64,000 bases of DNA from VRUE01 sp963715455. Lineage in GTDB: Bacteria > Actinomycetota > Thermoleophilia > Solirubrobacterales > 70-9. Every line of letters begins with the position of its first letter. The stretch's first letter is position 1. Location: contig OY970245.1 of assembly GCA_963715455.1 (NCBI GenBank), positions 1,984,001 through 2,048,000 of the forward strand, in the 5' to 3' direction. Positions 1-6,155 of this stretch are shown here, piece by piece. The notes below the pieces were generated by a model. It was not told the DNA's origin and searched no databases. It was given only the letters and a program-made list of their open reading frames with translations. A program made the position numbers and the translations under genes.

Positions 1-1
1 C

Positions 2-790
2 CTACCGCCGCCGACGCTTGAAGCCAAAGCCACGGAGAAAGGCTCCTTTGACGTCCACCTGATCATCAACGCCTCGGATGCTTGGCGGCAAGTGATGAAC
101 ATGCTCACGGCCGAAGGATCGACTGCGCTGACGAACCTTGAGGCCCTTGTCTTCGGGACCAGCGGGACAGGAATCGGCATCTACAAGTTCATCAAGCTGG
201 TGAAACGGCGCAAGATCAAGAAGGCCGAAGCCACCGCAAATCCCGACATGATGAAGATCATCTTCGATGATGAGACGATGGTGGAAGCACCGGCAGGGAC
301 GGTCAAGATCTATCGCAATCCGGCGGCTCGAAAAGCCGCACGTGACAGCGTGGCTCCCGCGAAACGTCCGGGCATCAAACAGGTTGAGTTCCACCCCGCA
401 TCAACCAACCTTGAGCCGCTGACGGTTGAGGCGGACGAAGTTGATGATTTTGACCTTCCGAGCGGTGTGGACGATGACGAGTTGGTCGATGACGTACGGG
501 AAGCGGTCGTTACTGTCATCAAGACGGACTTTGGCGATGGTCGCTGGAAGGTCAACGACGGGACAGCGACCTTTGGGGTCGAGATGGAAGACGAGAGCTT
601 CCAAGACCGGATTAACCGGGGAGAGCCATTCCGCAAGGGCGATCTACTGCGGAGCCGGATCAGGACGATTCAATCCACCAAAGACGGCAAGCTGCAAAAC
701 GAGCACCGCTTGATCGAGGTCATCGAGCACATCAAGGGCGGTGAGCAGCTCAACATCGACGGTGAGCCTGGCGACTCAGAAACCAATTAA
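2..790 (+). CDS. Conserved hypothetical protein, 5' end outside the window
   Basis: The reading frame is open from the left edge to TAA at 788-790 (about 262 visible codons), so the true start lies upstream. GTG at 92 is only the first internal start codon. The visible N-terminal part has a hydrophobic stretch around LVFGTSGTGIGIYKFIKLVK followed by a basic KRRKIKK patch, suggesting one membrane segment or an amphipathic helix. The C-terminal half is acidic, then beta-rich and charged. From memory it resembles conserved hypothetical proteins carried by prophages and genomic islands, but I cannot name a domain. Its stop overlaps the convergent stop of the neighbouring transposase gene (shared TTAA at 787-790). 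Confidence 0.6.
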   Translation, partial: LPPPTLEAKATEKGSFDVHLIINASDAWRQVMNMLTAEGSTALTNLEALVFGTSGTGIGIYKFIKLVKRRKIKKAEATANPDMMKIIFDDETMVEAPAGTVKIYRNPAARKAARDSVAPAKRPGIKQVEFHPASTNLEPLTVEADEVDDFDLPSGVDDDELVDDVREAVVTVIKTDFGDGRWKVNDGTATFGVEMEDESFQDRINRGEPFRKGDLLRSRIRTIQSTKDGKLQNEHRLIEVIEHIKGGEQLNIDGEPGDSETN

Positions 791-1692
791 GCCTTGTCGT
801 TGACCAGCTCCGCGTAGGGCAGCGTCTCCCCGGCGATCATCCGCAGCAGCGTGTCGCGGAATAGGAAGGCGTTGTCGCGATTGTTGAAGCGGAACGCCAT
901 CTCGTCCAGATAGGCCGGCAGATGCTTCGCTGATAGCTGGTGGTAGGTGCCGACCACTGAGCGCTTGAAGAGGCTCCAGACGCCCTCAATCGTGTTGGTG
1001 TGGACGATGCCTCGCACCCATTCCTCCCGGCTGTGGTCGACCTTCTCATGGGCCGTGTCGAAGTCGTTCATATCGCCCCAGGAGCTATCTGAGTCGGTGA
1101 GGATCATTTCGGCCTTGCCGTCCACGTTGACCTCCACAAAGCTGCGGTAGGAGACTTTGGACTCGCGGCCAGAGCCTTCGCGCATTTCCAGTCGCACCTC
1201 ACCGCCTCTGGCAATCGCGCCGAGGACCATCTTCTTGTTGGCGCGGTTTGACTCGCCCTTGCGCTGGCGCTTCAGTCCGCCGATCCAGGTCTCGTCAATC
1301 TCCACGATCCCCTTCAGCGGCACCGGAGACCCTTCCTCCATCGCGGAGCGCACCCGGTGGCCCAGGTACCACGCGGTCTTGTAGCTGACACCGAGCGTGC
1401 GCTGAAGCTGCTTGGCGCTGATCCCCTTCTTGGACTCGCCTATGAGATAGATCGCGAGGAACCACTTCCAGAGGGGCAGATGCGAGTCGTGGAAGACCGT
1501 CCCCGCCGTGACCGAGAATTGGTAGCGGCATGAAGGCTCGTTGCACTCCCACTGGTTGCGCTTCTCAATCCTCGATACAGAGTCGCCCCCACAGCGGGGG
1601 CAGCGCACGCCGTTCGGCCAGCGCAGGTCTTCCAGGTACTCACGGCACTTATCCTCAGAGCGGAACTGCTCTATCAACTGGGGAAGGTTCAT
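787..1692 (-). CDS. IS1595-family (ISXO2-like) transposase
   Basis: A 301-aa protein with the IS1595/ISXO2 layout. It has an N-terminal zinc ribbon (CPRCGGDS ... CNEPSCRYQF) around residues 30-60, a helix-turn-helix-like KGISAKQLQRTLGVSYKTAW, and a DDE-type core: EIDETWIGG, ILTDSDSSW, and HTNTIEGVWSLFKR near the end. I start at ATG 1692 (MNLPQLIEQF) because family members begin there. A longer frame from 1764 would overlap the divergent small gene completely. No terminal inverted repeats or target duplication are obvious around it, so it may be a single-gene or decayed copy. Stop codons overlap the convergent gene on the left by 4 bp. Confidence 0.9.
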   Translation of the reverse strand: MNLPQLIEQFRSEDKCREYLEDLRWPNGVRCPRCGGDSVSRIEKRNQWECNEPSCRYQFSVTAGTVFHDSHLPLWKWFLAIYLIGESKKGISAKQLQRTLGVSYKTAWYLGHRVRSAMEEGSPVPLKGIVEIDETWIGGLKRQRKGESNRANKKMVLGAIARGGEVRLEMREGSGRESKVSYRSFVEVNVDGKAEMILTDSDSSWGDMNDFDTAHEKVDHSREEWVRGIVHTNTIEGVWSLFKRSVVGTYHQLSAKHLPAYLDEMAFRFNNRDNAFLFRDTLLRMIAGETLPYAELVNDKA

Positions 1693-1696
1693 AGCG

Positions 1697-1822
1697 ATGC
1701 CCCGCAAGAAGAAAAAAGCTCGCGAGCTGACCGACGAGGAGACGATGCGGAAGCTCTTCCCCAAAAAGGTCCGCGAGGCTGCGAAGAAGACAGCGCAGGA
1801 GAGCCGGAAGCGGGAGTCCTAG
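1697..1822 (+). CDS. 41-aa highly basic protein paired with the transposase
   Basis: An ATG at 1697 opens a 41-codon frame (MPRKKKKARELTDEE ... RKLFPKKVREAAKK). It is Lys/Arg/Glu-rich with a central LFPKKV motif, and probably helical. Its start lies only 4 bp from the divergent transposase start, so any promoter must sit inside the transposase gene. Its TAG overlaps the convergent stop of the next gene in the palindrome CTAG (1819-1822). I recall similar short basic ORFs next to IS1595-type transposases but cannot confirm it. Function unknown; RNA- or DNA-binding is a guess from charge. Confidence 0.5.
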   Translation: MPRKKKKARELTDEETMRKLFPKKVREAAKKTAQESRKRES

Positions 1823-2088
1823 CCAGCATCGCTCTCGGTCATCAGTCTTCTAACGGCTTCCTCCGAGTGGAAGCGGATGAACCCGCAGCCACCGCAACAG
1901 AAAGCCAGTGAGCCAAAGCAGGGCCCAGGATTGCCGCCGATAAACGCATCCCCTGCGTAGCAGTGCATGACAACGTCGTCGCCAAGGTGCCATTCGTTCG
2001 TCCCGCAGCAAGGGCACTCATGGGTCTTGACGCGCTTGAACACCTCTTCGATCAAAGCCTGCCTAGCTGGCTTCGCATCCTCTGGCAT
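1819..2088 (-). CDS. Small zinc-ribbon-like hypothetical protein
   Basis: An 89-aa protein with two cysteine pairs placed like a zinc ribbon: ECPCCGTNEW near residue 24 and FCCGGCGFIRFH near residue 68. Extra Cys residues lie between them. Short proteins with this CPxCG ... CxxCGYxRxF plan are common in prophages and accessory regions. No enzymatic motif is visible. It has its own plausible promoter upstream (2134-2162) and a purine-rich AGAGAGGGG before the ATG. Its 3' end overlaps the stop of the 41-aa ORF. Confidence 0.6.
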   Translation of the reverse strand: MPEDAKPARQALIEEVFKRVKTHECPCCGTNEWHLGDDVVMHCYAGDAFIGGNPGPCFGSLAFCCGGCGFIRFHSEEAVRRLMTESDAG

Positions 2089-2133
2089 CAGCTTTTGTCC
2101 CCTCTCTTAGAGCGTGAATCCCTGATGAGAACT

Positions 2134-2162
2134 AACCTAAAGCAGAATCCACCCTGTGTCAA
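2134..2162 (-). promoter_or_regulatory. Sigma-70-type promoter for the zinc-ribbon gene
   Basis: On the minus strand TTGACA (2157-2162) is followed by a 17-bp spacer and TAGGTT (2134-2139). That places transcription start near 2127, about 40 nt before the ATG at 2088. The perfect -35 and optimal spacing make this one of the clearest promoters in the window. Confidence 0.55.
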
Positions 2163-2175
2163 GGGGATAATCCCC
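2163..2175. promoter_or_regulatory. Short dyad abutting the -35 box, possible operator
   Basis: GGGGAT-A-ATCCCC is a perfect 6+1+6 dyad directly upstream of the TTGACA box of the zinc-ribbon promoter. The position suits an operator or activator site. This is inference from position and symmetry only. Confidence 0.25.
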
Positions 2176-2258
2176 CTGTACCGCACTTTCGGTCATCCGA
2201 CTTGCGCCTCGAACGATGCAGCGATAACGTTTCACTCCAGGTTGTTGTATTCACACTG

Positions 2259-2295
2259 AACGGCCCCGGGGCGCTTTCCCGGGGCCGTTTCTTTT
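2259..2295 (+). terminator. Intrinsic terminator, strongest on the + strand
   Basis: A 12-bp GC-rich stem (AACGGCCCCGGG pairing with CCCGGGGCCGTT) and 7-nt loop is followed by TTCTTTT on the + strand. No clear + strand gene ends here. It may block transcription entering the gat genes, or act bidirectionally at the end of the gatCAB operon. Confidence 0.7.
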
Positions 2296-2308
2296 GCGGC
2301 GTAATCCC

Positions 2309-2398
2309 CTAGCGATCCACGAGCTTCGATGCGAGCGCAATCAGCGCCCGCATCACACCCGCAAAGGCCAGAAAGACCACCGCGGTGGTTGTATCCAC
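2309..2398 (-). CDS. Candidate 29-aa hydrophobic peptide downstream of gatB
   Basis: A GTG at 2398 opens a 29-codon frame ending in TAG, starting 42 nt after the gatB stop. The peptide is VDTTTAVVFLAFAGV followed by an amphipathic MRALIALASKLVDR end, which looks like one short membrane or surface helix. A GGGGGAGAGG purine run lies upstream, though about 20 nt away. It sits between gatB and the hairpin at 2259-2289. Too short to be sure; it could be a chance frame. Confidence 0.3.
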   Translation of the reverse strand: MDTTTAVVFLAFAGVMRALIALASKLVDR

Positions 2399-2440
2399 AG
2401 CTACGTAAGCCGCCGCGAGAGCGGCCTCTCCCCCGCTGGT

Positions 2441-3880
2441 CTACAAGCCGAGCTGCGCCTTGATCAGGCGGTTGACCTCGCCGCCGTCGGCGCGGCCCTT
2501 GGTCTCCTTCATCACGGCACCGACGATTGCGCCGATCGCCTTCTGGTTGCCGGAGCGGATCTGCTCGGCAGCCTGGGGATTGGCCTCGACCGCAGCGGCG
2601 ACGATTGCCTCTAGCGCGCCGCTGTCGGAGATCTGGGCGAGGCCCTCGCGCTCGACGATCGCCGCCGGGTCGCCTCCTTCGGCGACCAGCGCGGCGAGCA
2701 CCGTCTTGCCGCTGCCGTGGGATATCTGCTTCTCACCGACCATCGCGATAAGCGTCGCGAGCGCAGCGGGCTCAACCTTCGAGTCGGCGGCGCTCAGCTC
2801 GCCGTCGACTTGGCGCAGGGCTGCCGCTAGCTCCCCGGTGACCCAGTTGGCGACCACGCGGGCCTCGACCCCGTCCGCCTGCCCCGCCACCTTCTCGAAG
2901 TAAGCGGCCGTCTCGGGGTCGGCAGCGAGCAGCGCGGCCACATCCTCGGCCAAGCCGAGCTCTTCGCGGTAGCGCGCTGCCCGTGCCGCCGGCAGCTCGG
3001 GCAGCGACTCGCGGGCCTCGCGCAACATCTCCTCGGTGGGCGCCAAGGGCACCAAATCGGGCTCGGGGAAGTAGCGGTAGTCGTGGGCCTCCTCCTTGGA
3101 GCGCAGCGGGTGCAGGGTGCCGTCCTCGGGGTGGAAGTGGAGCGTCTCCTGCTCCACCGTCCCCCCCGCCTCGATCACTTCCCGCTGACGAGCCAGCTCG
3201 GCTTCGATGCCCCGCTCGAGGAAGCGGAAGCTGTTCATGTTCTTCAGCTCGGTCTTCGTGCCCAGCTGCTGGCTGCCGGCGGGACGCACCGAGATGTTGC
3301 CGTCGACTCGCAGGCTGCCCTCCTCCATGTTGACGTCGGAGACGCCCAGCTGACGCACCGTCTCACGCAGCAGCCGCGCCCAGGCAGCGGCCTCGGCGGC
3401 GCTGCGCAGATCTGGCTCGGTGACTATCTCTACCAACGGCGTGCCGCCCCGGTTGAAGTCGACCAGCGAGGCGCCGGAGCCGTGGATGCGCCCCGACTCG
3501 CCGACGTGGATCATCTTCGCCGCGTCCTCCTCGAGGTGGGCGCGGTGGATGCGCACGTCGCCCAGCCGGCCGTTGCTGGCAAGCGGGATGTCGTACTGGC
3601 TGATCTGGTAGGCCTTGGGGCTGTCGGGATAGAAGTAGTTCTTGCGGTGGAAGATCGAGCGCGACGCCGCCTCGCACTCCAGCGCCGCGGCGATCTGCAG
3701 GGCGTAGCGGATCGCCTGCTCATTGACGACCGGCAGCACGCCGGGGTGGGCAAGGCAGATTGGGCAGGTGTGCACATTGGGCTCGTCGCCGAAGGAAAGC
3801 TCACAGCCGCAGAACATCTTCGTCTTAGTGGCGAGCTGAACGTGGATCTCCAACCCGATCACGGCCTCCAGCTCAGCCAC
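2441..3880 (-). CDS. gatB: Aspartyl/glutamyl-tRNA amidotransferase subunit B
   Basis: A 479-aa GatB of typical length. The N-terminal catalytic fold begins AVIGLEIHVQLATKTKMFC and carries the zinc-site cysteines (CGC and CPIC). PDLVPL, a YqeY-like C-terminal tail and the SxxD/RxxEEAHDYRYFPEPD region are also seen. In the GatCAB complex it phosphorylates the gamma- or beta-carboxylate of misacylated Glu-tRNA(Gln) or Asp-tRNA(Asn) before amidation. I chose GTG 3880 because the conserved N-terminus starts there. It overlaps the gatA stop by 8 nt, implying translational coupling; the longer frame upstream is gatA sequence. Confidence 0.96.
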   Translation of the reverse strand: MAELEAVIGLEIHVQLATKTKMFCGCELSFGDEPNVHTCPICLAHPGVLPVVNEQAIRYALQIAAALECEAASRSIFHRKNYFYPDSPKAYQISQYDIPLASNGRLGDVRIHRAHLEEDAAKMIHVGESGRIHGSGASLVDFNRGGTPLVEIVTEPDLRSAAEAAAWARLLRETVRQLGVSDVNMEEGSLRVDGNISVRPAGSQQLGTKTELKNMNSFRFLERGIEAELARQREVIEAGGTVEQETLHFHPEDGTLHPLRSKEEAHDYRYFPEPDLVPLAPTEEMLREARESLPELPAARAARYREELGLAEDVAALLAADPETAAYFEKVAGQADGVEARVVANWVTGELAAALRQVDGELSAADSKVEPAALATLIAMVGEKQISHGSGKTVLAALVAEGGDPAAIVEREGLAQISDSGALEAIVAAAVEANPQAAEQIRSGNQKAIGAIVGAVMKETKGRADGGEVNRLIKAQLGL

Positions 3881-5318
3881 CGCCAACCCCCTCGGGACGA
3901 GCGTCAAAGCCGATCGCGCGCTCCAGCGCATGCGCGGCATCGAGCAGCTTCTGCTCGCCGAAGGCGGGCGCGGCGATCTGAAAGCCGACCGGGAGCCGTG
4001 GACCGCCGCCATCCGGCTCGGCCAGCCCGGCCGGAATCGAGATCGCCGGGATGCCGGCGAGGCTCATCGGCACAGTGAAGAAGTCGTTGAGATACATCGC
4101 CAGGGGATCGGCGGTCTTCTCGCCGAGGCCGAAAGCGACCGATGGCGAGGTCGGCGTAACGACGAAATCGAACTGCTCGAAGGCGGCGGCAAAGTCGCCG
4201 GCGATCTTGGTGCGCACCTTCTGCGCCTGGCCGTAGTAGGCCTCGTAGTAGCCGGAGGAGAGCGCGTAGGTGCCGAGCATGATGCGCCGCTTGACCTCGG
4301 CGCCGAAGCCCTCGGCGCGGGTCGTCTCGTACATCTCAACCAGGTCGCCACTCGTCTCGGCCCGCATGCCGTAGCGCACGCCGTCATAGCGGGCCAGGTT
4401 GGCCGAGGCCTCGGCCGGGGCGATCACGTAATAGGCGGAGATGCCGTGCTCGGCATGGGGCAGCGCCGTCTCGGCCAGCTCGCCGCCGAGCGCCTCGATT
4501 TTCGCAAGGGTCGCCTCGAAGACCTCGCGCACGCCGGGCTCGATCGCGTCGTGGGCCAGCTCGGCGGGGACGGCGAAGCGCAGGCCACTGAGGTCCTCGC
4601 GCTCGGGCAGCTGCGGCGCCTGACCGAGGCCGACCGAGGTCGAGTCGCAGGGGTCTTTGCCCTGAACGATGGAGAGCAGCAGGGCGGCGTCGCGCACGTC
4701 GCGGGTCAGCGGGCCACACTGGTCGAGCGAGGAGGCAAAGGCGATCATCCCGTAGCGCGAGACCGCCCCGTAGGTGGGCTTGAGACCGACGATGCCGCAG
4801 AGCGCCGCCGGCTGGCGGATCGAGCCGCCGGTGTCGGTGCCGATCGCCCAGGGCGCCAGGCCGCCGGCGACGACGGCCGCCGAGCCGCCCGAGGAGCCGC
4901 CCGGCACGCGACTGCGATCCCAGGGGTTGAGCACCGGCCCGTAGGCCGAGTTCTCGTTGGAGGAGCCCATCGCGAACTCGTCCATGTTGGTCTTACCGAG
5001 GATCGGCGCACCTGCCTCGATCAGGCGGCGCACGGCGGTCGCCGTGTAGGCCGGCCGGTAGCCCTTGAGAATGCGCGAGCCGGCCGTGGTCGGCACACCC
5101 TCGGTGCAGAAGATGTCCTTGACCGCAACCGGGGCGATGCTGGGCTGCTCGATCGAGAGCGCATCTGCAGCGCCGTTGCCGGCCTGCCAGAGGTAGCCGT
5201 TGAGCTCGTCGGCAGCGGCTGCCTCCGCCCACGCTTCGCTGTATTCGGCCGCCGAGAACTCGCCGGCGGCGATCGCCGCGTGGGCCTCGACGGCCGTCAG
5301 GTCGAGCATGGCGGCCAC
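3873..5318 (-). CDS. gatA: Aspartyl/glutamyl-tRNA amidotransferase subunit A
   Basis: An amidase-signature protein of 481 aa that releases ammonia from Gln or Asn for the GatCAB reaction. The catalytic Lys lies in VAVKDIF (K67). The Gly/Ser-rich GGSSGGS loop is at about 140-146 and TDTGGSIRQP follows at about 161-170, giving the expected Lys-Ser-Ser triad. GTG 5318 overlaps the gatC stop as TAGTG and has a GAGGG upstream. ATG 5309 (MLDL) is a close alternative. Middle gene of gatC-gatA-gatB. Confidence 0.96.
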   Translation of the reverse strand: MAAMLDLTAVEAHAAIAAGEFSAAEYSEAWAEAAAADELNGYLWQAGNGAADALSIEQPSIAPVAVKDIFCTEGVPTTAGSRILKGYRPAYTATAVRRLIEAGAPILGKTNMDEFAMGSSNENSAYGPVLNPWDRSRVPGGSSGGSAAVVAGGLAPWAIGTDTGGSIRQPAALCGIVGLKPTYGAVSRYGMIAFASSLDQCGPLTRDVRDAALLLSIVQGKDPCDSTSVGLGQAPQLPEREDLSGLRFAVPAELAHDAIEPGVREVFEATLAKIEALGGELAETALPHAEHGISAYYVIAPAEASANLARYDGVRYGMRAETSGDLVEMYETTRAEGFGAEVKRRIMLGTYALSSGYYEAYYGQAQKVRTKIAGDFAAAFEQFDFVVTPTSPSVAFGLGEKTADPLAMYLNDFFTVPMSLAGIPAISIPAGLAEPDGGGPRLPVGFQIAAPAFGEQKLLDAAHALERAIGFDARPEGVGGG

Positions 5319-5608
5319 TAACCCTCGGCCTGTGGCGAGGGGACCCGGAACGCTCCGTCGGCTGGATCGGGCGCCTGCCCGAGAGCCACGTCGCGGTCGA
5401 GGCTGCGATGCGGCTCATCGGCCCGCAGGACGTTCTCCAGTTCGACCACGTGCGAGGTGGGCGATACGTCGTCGAGGTCGAGGGAGGCGATCCGGTCAAC
5501 GTGCTCGAGGATGCCCGAGAGCTCGCCGGCCATCGTCTCGACCTCCTCCTCGGAGAGCCCCAGGCGAGCCAGCCTGGCTACGTGCAGTACCTGCTCGCGC
5601 TCGATCAC
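5318..5608 (-). CDS. gatC: Aspartyl/glutamyl-tRNA amidotransferase subunit C
   Basis: A 96-aa GatC that wraps around and stabilises GatA. The start VIEREQVLHVARLARLGLSE and the helix ETMAGELSGILEHVD are classical, as is the C-terminal ADEPHRSLDRDVALGQAPD segment. Start GTG 5608. First gene of the gat operon, divergent from the membrane protein at 5652, so the operon promoter probably lies in or around the 43-bp gap. Confidence 0.93.
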   Translation of the reverse strand: MIEREQVLHVARLARLGLSEEEVETMAGELSGILEHVDRIASLDLDDVSPTSHVVELENVLRADEPHRSLDRDVALGQAPDPADGAFRVPSPQAEG

Positions 5609-5651
5609 GGCGGCGATTCTAGGCGTCCAGCCAGTTAGAGTCCGCCACGGC

Positions 5652-6095
5652 ATGCGGGGAGAGGCAGCGGAGAAGTTCGTCGTGCTCAGCCTGCGCCTCC
5701 TGGCGCTCAGCTTCGCCGTGGTCGGCCTCCTCTTCATCGCCGTCCCCGAAGGCGTCGGCGACGTGATCTACGACTTCGGCGAGTGGTTTGGCAGCTTCGC
5801 CCGCACGCCGGACACCGAGCAGCAGCTCTGGCTGGCACTCGCCTTCTCCTACATGGTGATGATCACCGGCATCTGCCTCATCGCCCAGGCCGACGTCGTT
5901 CGCTACCGACCGCTGCTGCTCGTGCTCGCCGCCGGCAAGACCGCTTCCTCGCTCGGCTCGCTCGCCTTCTTCGTTTTCGACGACGACGTTTTCATCTACC
6001 TGCTCAACTTCCTCGTCGACGGCTCCCTAGCGCTGCTGGCGCTCTGGCTCTGGTCGCTGATCGGCCGCGTCGGCCGCGCCAGCGCCCCTGGCTGA
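5652..6095 (+). CDS. Four-helix membrane protein of unknown function
   Basis: 147 aa with four hydrophobic segments: RLLALSFAVVGLLFIAV, LALAFSYMVMITGICLIA, LLLVLAAGKTASSLGSLAFF, and FLVDGSLALLALWLW. It has short polar loops and a conserved-looking WFGSFARTPDTEQQLW between helices 1 and 2. Start ATG 5652 follows CACGG with no strong ribosome site. Its TGA at 6093-6095 is in frame with the GMC oxidoreductase that follows. No family recognised. Confidence 0.75.
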   Translation: MRGEAAEKFVVLSLRLLALSFAVVGLLFIAVPEGVGDVIYDFGEWFGSFARTPDTEQQLWLALAFSYMVMITGICLIAQADVVRYRPLLLVLAAGKTASSLGSLAFFVFDDDVFIYLLNFLVDGSLALLALWLWSLIGRVGRASAPG

Positions 6096-6155
6096 AAGCG
6101 CCCGCCGGGGCTCTCCGCCGCCGAGCAACGCACGCTGGGGGCGATATGCGAAGCA

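Noticed and set aside
700..2200. Terminal inverted repeats for the IS1595-type transposase
   Set aside because: I looked on both sides for matching ends and target duplications and saw none convincing by eye; a pairwise self-alignment would be needed.
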